From NCBI GenBank assembly GCA_028288165.1, contig JAQBOG010000014.1, positions 1-64,000 of the forward strand: 64,000 nt of DNA, in the 5' to 3' direction. The translations under genes were made by a program, and so were the position numbers. This document shows, piece by piece, positions 8,637 to 17,907 of this stretch; the first letter of the stretch is position 1; every line of letters begins with the position of its first letter. The notes beneath the pieces are model-generated. The model was given only the letters and a program-made list of their open reading frames with translations, was not told the DNA's origin and did not search any database. This stretch comes from Sphingobacteriales bacterium (GTDB lineage: Bacteria > Bacteroidota > Bacteroidia > Sphingobacteriales > Sphingobacteriaceae).

Positions 8637-8910
8637 TTGGTAAAGATAAGGAATGGATCAATTTCATTTGCATAAGATTGAATTTTTAACTTTTAGATTA
8701 CTGAAGGGATAACCAGATGAATGTTGGTGAACAAATTACCTCAATATTTGTACTTTATTTGCAAAAATTGGTACTGGAATGCCTGAAATCATTTTTCGCA
8801 ACATACTGAGTAAGCTTAATGCTATCTTGAAATTCAATATCAGCCACGTTTAGATAGTACACCCTCAATCTATAAAAAAAACATTTTCTGAAATTTCTTT
8901 TGATGATAGC

Positions 8911-9306
8911 GTCAGTAAAAAATTACTACCCTGTTTGGTACTTCTAATCGTTAGCATGTTATCTGCAGGCAGCAGTTACGCTCAGACTATTTACCAATCA
9001 TAAGGATATTGGTCATCCCAAAAAATGCGGGCAACGCTAAATATGATAGAGTGACGCATACTTACACTGTAAGAGGCTCTGGTTACAATATTTGGTTTAG
9101 GCGTAATATAGTTACAAACGTGTAGGTAAGCGGATAATTATGCGTGTAGGACACGTGGGAGAAGCATTAAAAACGGTTGGCTCTCACATCATGATAAACA
9201 TGCCAGGCAATCGTTACTCGGATTATTTATTTGTTCTCACAATCCGGAGCTGACTGAAGAAGCAATTGTTTGGAATGTTCGCATTGATAGTTCTTCTAAA
9301 AAATAA
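8911..9306 (+). pseudogene. Decayed gene for a small secreted protein
   Basis: Nothing is intact between 8637 and 9333, but the pieces read like one lost gene of about 130 codons. From 8911 a signal-peptide-like stretch (KKLLPCLVLLIVSMLSAG, then SSYAQ) runs into a TAA at 9001. A second frame carries 'YDRVTHTYTVRGSGYNIWF' (about 9024-9123). A third carries 'HVGEALKTVGSHIMINMPG'. The first frame resumes at 9241 with 'NPELTEEAIVWNVRIDSSS' and stops at 9306. Three frame changes plus a stop argue for decay. I do not recognise the family. Confidence 0.4.
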
Positions 9307-9333
9307 CCATCTATCGTAGATATAAGCTATATC

Positions 9334-10122
9334 TTAATCCGATAAATTAACGATTGATTTAAACGCTGTGTCTACGATCTCGTGAATTTCGTCATCTAAT
9401 TGATTTATAACGGTTTCTAATAAGTAGATGTATTCCCATTTGATTGCGGGCTGCTCATTTTTAGTTAAGTAAATTAAACCCTTAAGTGACGTTACATGAC
9501 CTCGTATTTGGTGCGATTGCAGCTGTATTAAATTTTTAAGCTGTTCATTATAGTCAACAATCTTTTCTTTATGACTTGTTTCTGCATCATCAATAATTTT
9601 TTTTTGATCAATAACCAATTTTAGTGATTGCCTTAATTCTATATTGCTTATCACTTGTTTTGATAATACTCTTAGGCTATCTTTTTGGATATTAGTTAAC
9701 GTTTTGGGTTTACGATCAATAACACATAGGCTACCAATTTTATGTCCCTCAAAATTCTCCAATGGAATGCCAGCATAAAAACGAATGTGTGGAGGACCTG
9801 TAACCAGCGGGTTATTTACGAAAACATCGTCTAATTGAGAGTCTGGCACCATCATAATATCATCCTGTTTTATAGTTTGAGTGCAAAATGACTCTTCTCT
9901 CGTGATACCTTCCATATCTAAACCAACCTTGGCGATAAAGTGTTGTTTGGTTTCGTCAATTAAGGTGATGAGCGCAATTGGAGTACTGCATAATTCAGAT
10001 GCAAGTTTAACGATCTCATCGAGGTGTTTTTCCTTATTTACGGAGAGGTCTGTATACCTTCGGACAGCATCCAAACGGAGAGTTTCTTCCTGAATAGTTA
10101 CTGGAGAGTAAGAATGGTTCAT
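9334..10122 (-). CDS. GAF-domain protein with histidine-kinase-like helical domain but no ATPase domain
   Basis: 262 residues. Residues 25-165 form a GAF domain with the signature 'FYAGIPL' and 'GSLCVIDRKP'. After a coiled linker (about 165-200), residues 203-217 read QSHQIRGHVTSLKGL, which resembles the H-box of Bacteroidota sensor kinases with the phospho-acceptor His kept. The protein then ends, with no HATPase_c domain. It could be a phosphotransfer or dimerisation partner of a real kinase, or a truncated kinase. A promoter-like TTG-N20-TAAGTTTA lies upstream (10141-10172), and a response regulator is transcribed divergently. Confidence 0.75.
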   Translation of the reverse strand: MNHSYSPVTIQEETLRLDAVRRYTDLSVNKEKHLDEIVKLASELCSTPIALITLIDETKQHFIAKVGLDMEGITREESFCTQTIKQDDIMMVPDSQLDDVFVNNPLVTGPPHIRFYAGIPLENFEGHKIGSLCVIDRKPKTLTNIQKDSLRVLSKQVISNIELRQSLKLVIDQKKIIDDAETSHKEKIVDYNEQLKNLIQLQSHQIRGHVTSLKGLIYLTKNEQPAIKWEYIYLLETVINQLDDEIHEIVDTAFKSIVNLSD

Positions 10123-10140
10123 GTTCTTTCAGTAGGTTAA

Positions 10141-10172
10141 TAAACTTACGCACAATTTAATTTTAAACCAAA
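10141..10172 (-). promoter_or_regulatory. Bacteroidota-type promoter for the GAF-domain gene
   Basis: On the minus strand: TTTG (-33 region), 20 bases, then TAAGTTTA, one base off the -7 consensus TANNTTTG. It lies 19 bases from the start codon. Confidence 0.45.
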
Positions 10173-10312
10173 CATGTTTATCAGCAATTCATGTTTGCTC
10201 TGGTATTTTTTGTAAATTTTTTTTCAGGGTTAACCCAATGATTCTTTAAAGATTTAATCTTTAATTATTAAGGATGGATGGAAAAGGCAAAATTAGATTC
10301 GGAATTTCCAAC

Positions 10313-10343
10313 TTGAAAAGATGAACTATCTGATCTATATTTG
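10313..10343 (+). promoter_or_regulatory. Bacteroidota-type promoter for the response regulator
   Basis: TTG at 10313-10315, 20 bases, then TATATTTG at 10336-10343, an exact match to the TTG-N19/20-TANNTTTG consensus of the primary Bacteroidota sigma factor. It also shows that the in-frame TTG at 10341 is promoter DNA, so the gene starts at ATG 10359. Confidence 0.6.
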
Positions 10344-10358
10344 CGGAGATTTAGAAAG

Positions 10359-10718
10359 ATGATTAAACGAATCCTTGCTGTAGAAGACGAGCCTGATATC
10401 CTAGAGATCTTGCAACTAATTTTTTCTGGAGAAGGCTATGATGTCAAAACTTCCTCGTCTGGTAAGGATGTTTTTAACATCATCGACACGTTCGATCCTC
10501 ATCTTATTGTGATGGACATTATGCTTGGTGAGTTGGATGGAAGAGATATATGTAAAAATCTGAAATCAAATAGATTGACTAATCATATTCCAGTAATTAT
10601 GGTTTCTGCACATCCCGGTATCGGAAGAACTGTAGAAGAAGTGGGTGCGAATGATTTCCTTCCCAAACCGTTTGACATTGACGAACTTTTAGAAAGAGTT
10701 CAAATCCATATGTCTTGA
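10359..10718 (+). CDS. Single-domain response regulator
   Basis: 119 residues comprising one CheY-like receiver domain and nothing else. The acidic pair is in 'VEDEPD', the phospho-acceptor Asp in 'HLIVMDIMLGELDG', the switch Ser in 'VISVSAHPG-like' position (PVIMVSAHPG), and the conserved Lys in 'FLPKPFD'. The start is ATG 10359 (MIKRILAVEDEPD). It is divergent from the GAF/DHp gene and could receive phosphate from it or from another kinase. There is no output domain, so it probably acts by protein contact. Confidence 0.9.
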   Translation: MIKRILAVEDEPDILEILQLIFSGEGYDVKTSSSGKDVFNIIDTFDPHLIVMDIMLGELDGRDICKNLKSNRLTNHIPVIMVSAHPGIGRTVEEVGANDFLPKPFDIDELLERVQIHMS

Positions 10719-10897
10719 GGATGCTATTGCATCACATATTTATAACCCGTTTAAACCATTGGATGGTTGTTTCATCTATTTGTAAGTTGACATATGATTA
10801 TCGCTTGACATGAACAGTGAATATTTTTGTTTATCATTAATTAATAACAATTTTCAGAGTAAGTTTAACAGTAACATTTATATCTAATCTAAATCAA

Positions 10898-11464
10898 ATG
10901 AAAAAATTTTTTTTGTTATCAGTTCTATTTCTATTGTCTCTATCAACTTTTGCACAAAAGTGGTCAGTTGATAAATCCCATGCTAAAGTAGGGTTTACTG
11001 TTACGCATTTAATGCTTTCGGAGGTAGACGGAAATTTCAAGTCTTTTGATGCTTCGATCACCTCGTCAAAGCAAGACTTTAGTGACGCAGTTTTTGAGTT
11101 GACCATAAATGCTGCTTCGGTTGATACCGATAACGACAAAAGAGACGAGCACCTTAAGAGTGCTGATTTTTTTGATATTGCAAAATACCCTCAAATTACA
11201 TTCAAAAGCACTTCAGTAAAACAAGTAGAAGGTAAAAAGTATAAAGTGAATGGAAATCTAACCATGCATGGTGTAACTAAGCCGGTTACCCTTGACCTAA
11301 TTCTTAATGGAATAGGAAAAAATATGAAAACCCAGAAACCAATTGCTGGCTTCAAAGTAAATGGTACAATTAATCGTACTGATTTTGGGGTTGGTAAAGC
11401 TCCCGCTGCTATAGTAAGCGAAGAAGTGGAAATTAAAGCTAATGGAGAGTTTGGTCAAGAATAA
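10898..11464 (+). CDS. YceI family protein (secreted)
   Basis: 188 residues with a Sec signal peptide (MKKFFLLSVLFLLSLSTFAQ). The mature part is a YceI lipocalin-like barrel that in homologues binds isoprenoid quinones or lipids. Family landmarks are 'WSVDKSHAKVGFTVTHLM' at the start, 'DKRDEHLKSADFFD' in the middle and 'AGFKVNGTINRTDFGVG' near the end. It is followed by a strong terminator and appears monocistronic. Two further YceI genes at 51-52 kb lack a signal peptide, so this is the periplasmic paralogue. Confidence 0.92.
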   Translation: MKKFFLLSVLFLLSLSTFAQKWSVDKSHAKVGFTVTHLMLSEVDGNFKSFDASITSSKQDFSDAVFELTINAASVDTDNDKRDEHLKSADFFDIAKYPQITFKSTSVKQVEGKKYKVNGNLTMHGVTKPVTLDLILNGIGKNMKTQKPIAGFKVNGTINRTDFGVGKAPAAIVSEEVEIKANGEFGQE

Positions 11465-11488
11465 TATCAGTTAATCAAATAATAAAAA

Positions 11489-11525
11489 AAGAGGTTGTCT
11501 TGAAAAAGGCAGCCTCTTTTTAATT
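11489..11525 (+). terminator. Rho-independent terminator after yceI
   Basis: GAGGTTGTCTT pairs with AAGGCAGCCTC (two G-U) around a GAAA-type loop and is followed by TTTTTAATTT. Confidence 0.85.
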
Positions 11526-11650
11526 TAAATACGTTGCCGACTATACGCAATTATATGTGGATCACTAGTTCAAGCCGTTATTTTTGAGTAATAAAGTTTA
11601 ACTTGCGTGTCGTTTTACAATAAATTTTTAACCCCCTAATTCCCTAATCA

Positions 11651-13969
11651 ATGAAAAGAATATTACCAGTTGCCAGCTTGGTACTCTTTATTTGTTTGGT
11701 TTCTTTTTCTCAAAAAAATATAAATGAAAAGAAACCAATTTATCTCGATCCTAAAGAAACAGTAGAAAAGCGTGTGGCAGACTTGCTTGCGAGAATGACA
11801 TTAGATGAAAAAGTTTCTCAAATGGATCAGTATGTTGGTCTTGAACATATGCGCTCGGCAGAAAAAGATTTGACAGCCGAAGATTTGAAAAACAATACTG
11901 CTCGGGGATTTTATCCCGGTATTATGGCAAGTGACGTTGAGAAAATGACTATTGAAGGAAAAATTGGTTCCTTTCTACATGTTCTCACTGCCGAAGAAGC
12001 CAATCAATTACAAAGATTAGCTTTAAAAAGCCGACTTAAAATACCTCTTCTGATAGGGATAGATGCGATTCATGGTAATGCGCAAGTTTCGGGAAGTACT
12101 GTTTATCCAACAAACATAGGCATGGCTTCAACATTTGATCCATCATTAGTGGAGATCTCTTCTCGGGAAACTGCCTTAGAAATGCGTGCCACAGGATCGC
12201 AATGGACATTTAATCCGAATGTAGAAGTTGCTCGTGATCCTCGTTGGGGTAGAGTAGGAGAAACTTTTGGAGAAGATCCATACCTAGTTTCACTAATGGG
12301 TGTTGCTGCTGTGAAAGGTTATCAAGGCAGTGATTTTACCGGAACAGATAAAGTATTGGCTTGTGTGAAGCATTTTATCGGTGGAAGCCAACCAGCAAAC
12401 GGTACCAATGGTGCACCTGCAGATATTTCTGAAAGAACTTTAAGAGAAATATTTTTCCCGTCATTTATTGCAGCAACAAAAGCAGGTGCCTTCACTTATA
12501 TGACCTCACATAATGAGCTAAACGGTGTCCCTTGTCATACAAACAGTTGGTTAATGAAAGATGTTCTTCGTAAAGAATGGGGGTTTAAAGGCTTCATTGT
12601 TAGCGATTGGATGGATATCGAACATGTTTCAGATTTGCATCATACAGCTGAAAACAACAAAGAAGCTTTTTTCCAAAGTGTTGATGCTGGTATGGATATG
12701 CACATGCACGGTCCAGATTTTCACGAAAAAATAGTTCAATTAGTTAAAGAAGGACGTCTTTCTGAAGAACGCATCAATGAATCAGTTAGTAAAATCCTCG
12801 AAGCAAAATTCAAATTAGGTTTGTTTGAAAATCCTTTTGTTGATATTAAGGCGTCAAAAACAATTTTGTTCAATAAAAAGCACCAGGCTACAGCCTTAGA
12901 TGCATCTCGTAAATCAATTGTCCTTCTAAAAAACACCGGGATTCTTCCATTAGATGCTTCCAAATTTAAAAATGTATTTGTTACAGGTCCAAATGCTGAC
13001 AATCAAACAATTATGGGGGACTGGGCTTTACCCCAACCAGAAGAAAATATAATTACCGTGCTTGAAGGATTAAGGAGAGTTTCTCCTCGAACTAGTTTCT
13101 CTTTCCTTGATCAGGGATGGAATATCCGCAAAATGGATCCAGCAAAAGTTAAGCAAGCTGGTGAACTTGCCAAAAAAGCAGATCTTGCTATTGTGGTTGT
13201 TGGCGATTATTCTTTACGTAATAATTGGAATGATAAAACTAATGGTGAAGATATGGACAGATCTGATATTGCTCTTGCCGGATTGCAACAAGAACTCGTA
13301 GAAAATATTTACAACTCAGGTACTCCAACAATTGTCGTTTTAGTAAGTGGTAAACCTTTGGGTGTAGAATGGATTGCCGATAAAGTTCCTGCTTTAGTGG
13401 AATCATGGGAGCCCGGAGCGTTTGGAGGCCAGGCAATCGCTGAAATTCTATATGGTAAAGTTAATCCTTCTGCAAAGCTTCCAATATCTATCCCACGCCA
13501 CGTTGGCCATATTCAAGAAGTGTATAATCACAAACCTTCTATGTATTTTCATCCATATGCTATTGGCGAAAGTACTTCTCTTTTCCCATTTGGTTACGGC
13601 CTAAGCTATACATCTTATAAATACGATAATTTGAAATTATCAAAGGAAACGATAGGAGATAAAGAGACGATTACAGTTTCTGTTGATGTTACCAATGCTG
13701 GTAAGATGGATGGTGAAGAAATTACTCAATTATACATACGTGATGAATTTAGTTCGGCCACACGACCTGTTAAGGAATTGAAAGATTTTACACGCGTAGC
13801 TCTAAAAGCAGGCGAAACAAAAAAAGTAAAATTTGAACTCCCAGCTTCCAAACTCGCATTCTATGATAAAAATATGAAATGGGTAGTTGAACCCGGGAAC
13901 TTCAAAATAATGGTTGGCTCATCTTCTTTAGATAAAGATTTAAAAGTGGCTAATTTGTTAGTAAGATAA
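11651..13969 (+). CDS. bglX: Beta-glucosidase, glycoside hydrolase family 3 (BglX-like)
   Basis: 772 residues, the normal length for periplasmic BglX. It has a signal peptide (MKRILPVASLVLFICLVSFS). Domain order is GH3 N-terminal TIM barrel (about 40-390), GH3 C-terminal alpha/beta sandwich (about 415-650) and fibronectin-III-like domain (about 680-755). The barrel shows 'VARDPRWGRVGETFGEDP', 'CVKHFIGG' and the nucleophile region 'GFIVSDWMD' with Asp near residue 319. It releases terminal beta-linked glucose from oligosaccharides in the periplasm. It stands alone, with no polysaccharide-utilisation SusCD pair nearby. Confidence 0.93.
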   Translation: MKRILPVASLVLFICLVSFSQKNINEKKPIYLDPKETVEKRVADLLARMTLDEKVSQMDQYVGLEHMRSAEKDLTAEDLKNNTARGFYPGIMASDVEKMTIEGKIGSFLHVLTAEEANQLQRLALKSRLKIPLLIGIDAIHGNAQVSGSTVYPTNIGMASTFDPSLVEISSRETALEMRATGSQWTFNPNVEVARDPRWGRVGETFGEDPYLVSLMGVAAVKGYQGSDFTGTDKVLACVKHFIGGSQPANGTNGAPADISERTLREIFFPSFIAATKAGAFTYMTSHNELNGVPCHTNSWLMKDVLRKEWGFKGFIVSDWMDIEHVSDLHHTAENNKEAFFQSVDAGMDMHMHGPDFHEKIVQLVKEGRLSEERINESVSKILEAKFKLGLFENPFVDIKASKTILFNKKHQATALDASRKSIVLLKNTGILPLDASKFKNVFVTGPNADNQTIMGDWALPQPEENIITVLEGLRRVSPRTSFSFLDQGWNIRKMDPAKVKQAGELAKKADLAIVVVGDYSLRNNWNDKTNGEDMDRSDIALAGLQQELVENIYNSGTPTIVVLVSGKPLGVEWIADKVPALVESWEPGAFGGQAIAEILYGKVNPSAKLPISIPRHVGHIQEVYNHKPSMYFHPYAIGESTSLFPFGYGLSYTSYKYDNLKLSKETIGDKETITVSVDVTNAGKMDGEEITQLYIRDEFSSATRPVKELKDFTRVALKAGETKKVKFELPASKLAFYDKNMKWVVEPGNFKIMVGSSSLDKDLKVANLLVR

Positions 13970-14222
13970 TTGAAACTAATTTAACCATACGTCGTAAAGG
14001 GGTTGGAATATTATAAATTCTTAAAGTAGTGTTCGAGGGTCAAAATTTTACGAAATATAACTTCTTAAACACTTCTTTTTGATTTAATCTGTTAATGAGC
14101 TTTTATATTTAAATAGTTTCATAATATTTAGATTTCGAACGAAGATTTATTAGCATATTTAGCTAATCTATTTCGAATCAGTTTCGTTCTTTGATTAAAT
14201 TAAAAAAATATTAAAAAACATT

Positions 14223-14618
14223 ATGGGATTTACAAATTCTACCCGTGCCAAAATTCTTGTTGTAGAAGATGACACGTTTATGCAAAAGATACTTTCTACT
14301 TTTTTAAGTAAAAATTATGAGGTTCAGGTATGTGACAATGGACTAGATGCATTATCGTTTCTTCAGGACGGGAATATTCCTGATTTGATTATGACGGATT
14401 TAAATACTCCAAAATTAAATGGCTTCGGTTTATTAGATCAAATTAAAGCAAGTGATCTTTTTAAAGATATACCCATTATAATATTGTCGGGGGAAGAAGG
14501 GTCAGATAAGAAAACGAAAGGTTTAAACGCCGGAGCAGAAGACTATGTTTCCAAACCTTTTAATCCGACCGAACTAGAAGCCCGAGTAAAAGTAATACTA
14601 CGAAGGCTGGGTAAGTAA
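14223..14618 (+). CDS. Single-domain response regulator
   Basis: 131 residues forming a complete CheY-like receiver. The acidic pair is in 'VVEDDTFM', the phospho-Asp in 'DLIMTDLNTPKLNGF', the switch Ser in 'IIILSGEEGSD' and the Lys in 'VSKPFNPTELEARV'. No DNA-binding domain follows. The stop is 25 bases from a sugar transferase carrying a degenerate receiver domain, so the two are very likely one operon and may physically interact. The upstream gap (13970-14222) holds no gene that I can see. Confidence 0.9.
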   Translation: MGFTNSTRAKILVVEDDTFMQKILSTFLSKNYEVQVCDNGLDALSFLQDGNIPDLIMTDLNTPKLNGFGLLDQIKASDLFKDIPIIILSGEEGSDKKTKGLNAGAEDYVSKPFNPTELEARVKVILRRLGK

Positions 14619-14643
14619 TCCCCTTTATATTCATTGAATAAAT

Positions 14644-15669
14644 ATGACATACAATCCTACGGCTCCAAAGAATCAACAGGTTATTGCTTTGGTTGACTGC
14701 GACAGAACAACTTACACAATGCTTTCGATTTGCAATTTGCAAAATAGGAAGATTATTGAATTTAAAAGTGCTGCCGACATGATTAGTAACAGTGAAAAGC
14801 TGCAACTAAACATAGTCACCATAGTTTCACAGGGCGATATTATGGGGCCAATGGGAATACCATTAGTAGAAAGTCTTAATAAAAAGAAATTTCAAAAAAC
14901 ACCTTTCTTTCTGGTTACTAACAATCTGGATATGAACATTTGTAAGCTTGCTTTGAGAGCAGGTATTACTGATATTTTCAAAATCCCTATTACTATCCCA
15001 AAACTAGAAACCCGGATCAATTTTATGATTGATAACTGGAGTGATTTAAATATCACAAGTAAGGGGGGAAAGAAGAAATCTTATGCAGTGCCTTTTGCAA
15101 CCAGGTTGTTTGATATTCTTGTTGCCACATTCTGTACACTAATATTTTTGCCTTTCTTTCTAATTATTTGCATCCTCATCAAAATAAGTTCAAAAGGACC
15201 CGCGATATATTCATCTTTGAAAGTAGGTGCCGACTATAAAATATTTAAACAATATAAGTTTCGAATCACAACTGTGAATAACTCGACTTCGCCAGTTGAC
15301 TACGAATCCCCAGATGCCCGAATGACTGGCATTGGGAAATTTTTAAAGTCGACAAAGATTGATGAGTTCCCTCAATTGTTCAATGTATTAAAAGGAAATA
15401 TGAGTATAGTTGGGAATTCTCCTCTTCCTTTGTATGAAGCAGAGAAATTAACAACCGATAAATATATATTGAGATTTATGGCTCCTGCCGGGATTACAGG
15501 TTCTTGGCAAGTTGAAAAAAGATTTAATAAAGGCCGTATAAGCGAAGAGAGTCGTTGGATATTAGATAGCAATTATGCGCAGAATCAAAGTTTCATGATA
15601 GATATGCAATTGTTTTTAAGAACCTTCCCCGCTTTATTCAAAAAGGGTAGTATTCATAAAATTGAATAA
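14644..15669 (+). CDS. Sugar transferase (polyprenyl-phosphate type) with N-terminal pseudo-receiver domain
   Basis: 341 residues with an unusual two-part build. Residues 12-133 have the alternating beta/alpha pattern and the terminal 'FKIPITIPKLETRI' of a receiver domain. The phospho-acceptor region reads 'LNIVTIVSQGDI' with no Asp, so it should be a pseudo-receiver. Residues 151-340 are a bacterial sugar transferase (WcaJ/PglC-like): a hydrophobic hairpin (about 157-180), 'GADYKIFKQYKFR', and 'DEFPQLFNVLKGNMSIVG'. The usual VGPRP motif is VGNSP here. The enzyme would start an exopolysaccharide or glycan on undecaprenyl phosphate, perhaps controlled by the adjacent response regulator. The control role is inference. 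Confidence 0.82.
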   Translation: MTYNPTAPKNQQVIALVDCDRTTYTMLSICNLQNRKIIEFKSAADMISNSEKLQLNIVTIVSQGDIMGPMGIPLVESLNKKKFQKTPFFLVTNNLDMNICKLALRAGITDIFKIPITIPKLETRINFMIDNWSDLNITSKGGKKKSYAVPFATRLFDILVATFCTLIFLPFFLIICILIKISSKGPAIYSSLKVGADYKIFKQYKFRITTVNNSTSPVDYESPDARMTGIGKFLKSTKIDEFPQLFNVLKGNMSIVGNSPLPLYEAEKLTTDKYILRFMAPAGITGSWQVEKRFNKGRISEESRWILDSNYAQNQSFMIDMQLFLRTFPALFKKGSIHKIE

Positions 15670-15698
15670 TCTTTCTATTATAAAGATTATATTATTTG

Positions 15699-15733
15699 AA
15701 ACTACCATAAGAATATTTTATGGTAGTTTTTTT
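15699..15733 (+). terminator. Rho-independent terminator after the sugar transferase
   Basis: AAACTACCATAA pairs with TTATGGTAGTTT around a short AT loop and runs directly into a T tract. Confidence 0.85.
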
Positions 15734-15856
15734 ATGTAAAAACACCGAATGCGTTTGCTACAAACAACATAAATTATTTCATATTAATACTATGCTAAGC
15801 TTTAAGGTATTAAATTTGTGGATTATTAGAGAATAATAATCCTGACGGTTAGAATA

Positions 15857-16873
15857 ATGATAAGGTGGAAACGATTGCTTTTAATAATATGCTTAATTGG
15901 GCAAATTCCTCGATATTCTTTTAGTCAACAGCTAACCTCTGGTGATACGTTAAGTAAAGATAAAGAACCTCAATTAGATACAATAAATTCAAATGGGTAC
16001 CAGCAATATCAAGATTCTATTTCGTTAGCTCGGAGCCAATTTGTCAGGGATTCATTAAAGGCTTTCGGCGATTCGCTAGCCAGAGTTTGGGTTGGAGCCC
16101 CAGATCCTAATAGGCCTAATAGATTTATCGACAGTTTAATAAACCTTTATACTATCAAAAGCCTTCATTTCGAAGGTTGGGCTAAAAACTTCAAGAAAAG
16201 AACTGGTCATTATAATGAAGGCAGGCTTAAACCTCATGGAGAAAAATGGGTGGTTATCACCACTTTTAGCCTGCTTTTTCTTCTCGGCCTTATCAAATTC
16301 ATTTTCCCTAAGGAATTTTCTTTATTAATCGAAGCCTTTTATAACAATCGGATATTAGGTCAACTAAATAAAGAAGATAACGTTCTTGGATCTTGGCCCT
16401 TCATTTTCATGCTTTTATTATTTGGTTTAACAATAGGTATGTTTTTGTATCTATCCGGGAAATACTTATTATTAAAATATTCTTATGATGGCTTTCAATG
16501 GTTTTTGATCCTTTCAGTATTGATTATTGGGTTGTTTGTTATAAAAATAATAATGCTTTTATTAATGGGATTTTTCTTCGAAATAGAAAAGCTAGTCAAA
16601 GAGTATATTTCGATTTTATATCTTAGTTATTTCAATACGTCAATTGTTCTTATCCCCCTTGTGATAGCTCTATGTTTGGCTCCATCAAGATTTTCGGCCT
16701 TCTATATTTATTTAACTGCTATATTATTAGGATTAATATTTTTGTTCCAGTTTTTAAGAGCCGGAACGAACATTTTAACCACGTATCGATTTCCAAAAGT
16801 TTATTTAATTCTATACCTTTGTGCCCTCGAAATCTGCCCTTTATTAATTCTAATTAAAGCACTTAGGTTCTAG
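15857..16873 (+). CDS. DUF4271 domain-containing membrane protein
   Basis: 338 residues. It has an N-terminal hydrophobic signal (LLLIICLIGQIPRYSFSQ) and an extracytoplasmic stretch rich in Ser, Asp and Gln to about residue 130. Six to seven membrane helices follow (for example 'TFSLLFLLGLIKFIF' and 'FIFMLLLFGLTIGMFLYL'). DUF4271 proteins are specific to Bacteroidota and are commonly found just before a uroporphyrinogen-III synthase gene, as here (14 bases apart). The function is unknown. The position ahead of hemD and the gldKLMN operon matches other genomes from memory. Confidence 0.82.
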   Translation: MIRWKRLLLIICLIGQIPRYSFSQQLTSGDTLSKDKEPQLDTINSNGYQQYQDSISLARSQFVRDSLKAFGDSLARVWVGAPDPNRPNRFIDSLINLYTIKSLHFEGWAKNFKKRTGHYNEGRLKPHGEKWVVITTFSLLFLLGLIKFIFPKEFSLLIEAFYNNRILGQLNKEDNVLGSWPFIFMLLLFGLTIGMFLYLSGKYLLLKYSYDGFQWFLILSVLIIGLFVIKIIMLLLMGFFFEIEKLVKEYISILYLSYFNTSIVLIPLVIALCLAPSRFSAFYIYLTAILLGLIFLFQFLRAGTNILTTYRFPKVYLILYLCALEICPLLILIKALRF

Positions 16874-16887
16874 CTGAAAAACAACAT

Positions 16888-17658
16888 ATGCAAATAACAA
16901 CAGACGGGAGAAATAAAAAAGTCAAGAGTATTTTAGTAACACTTCCAAAGCCGGACTCTGAAAAATCACCATATTTTGAATTAGCTAAAAAGTATAATTT
17001 AAAAATTGACTTTAGATCTTTTATACACGTAGAGGGGGTACCTGCTAAAGAATTCCGTAAAGAAAAAATTAATCCTGCGGATTTTACAGCAGTAATTTTT
17101 ACTAGCAGAAATGCGGTAGATCATTTTTTTCGTATATGTGAAGAAATGAGGCAAGAAGTATCTCCTGACATGAAATATTTTTGCATTTCAGAAACGATTG
17201 CACTCTATCTTCAAAAATACATTCAATACAGGAAACGGAAAATCTTCTTCGGAAAGCAAACTGCCGCTGATCTAGCTGAAGTCTTAAAAAAACATGTAAG
17301 CGAAACTTTTCTTTATCCTTGTTCTGATGTGGCAGCAGAGGAAACCCAGAAGTTCTTACAGGTAAACGGATATAACTATAAAAGTGCTGTTCTTTTTCAT
17401 ACGGTATGCAGTGATTTGTCTGATCTGGCAGAAGTTTATTATGATATAATTGCGTTTTTCAGCCCGTCAAGTATACAATCACTTTATATGAACTTCCCTG
17501 ACTTTCAGCAAAATGCGACTCGGATTGCAGCTTTTGGGGCGAGTACTTATAAAGCTGTGGTAGAAAGAAACTTAATTTTAGACATACCTGCACCTACTCC
17601 GAACGCTCCTAGTATGACTATGGCAATTGAACAATATATTAAAATTGTTAATAAATAA
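16888..17658 (+). CDS. hemD: Uroporphyrinogen-III synthase
   Basis: 256 residues, the typical length for HemD, which cyclises hydroxymethylbilane to uroporphyrinogen III in haem and sirohaem synthesis. The family is weakly conserved. Landmarks are 'VKSILVTLPKPDSEKSPYFE' at the N-terminus, 'AVIFTSRNAVDHFF', 'FLYPCSDVAAEE', and the C-terminal 'IAAFGASTYKAVVERNL' with 'APTPNAPSMTMAIEQYI'. It follows DUF4271 by 14 bases. The 250-base gap to gldK has no gene and probably holds the gld promoter. Confidence 0.85.
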   Translation: MQITTDGRNKKVKSILVTLPKPDSEKSPYFELAKKYNLKIDFRSFIHVEGVPAKEFRKEKINPADFTAVIFTSRNAVDHFFRICEEMRQEVSPDMKYFCISETIALYLQKYIQYRKRKIFFGKQTAADLAEVLKKHVSETFLYPCSDVAAEETQKFLQVNGYNYKSAVLFHTVCSDLSDLAEVYYDIIAFFSPSSIQSLYMNFPDFQQNATRIAAFGASTYKAVVERNLILDIPAPTPNAPSMTMAIEQYIKIVNK

Positions 17659-17907
17659 TTATATTTAGGGCAATTATAGTTTACATAGAATGTGAAATTG
17701 CTTCACATACAATAATCGGAAACATTTTAATATTAGTTGCGTACAAAAACCATATTTTGAATTTTTAAGGTATTACTGGGATCTGTTATTAGAATACTGA
17801 TTTAATACCTATATATAAATTACCCCAAAGGCACTACGTTATATAAAAGGGAATGTGCATATTTGGTATGAAATCCTTTTATGAAGCTATAAAATGAAAA
17901 TTAGCAA

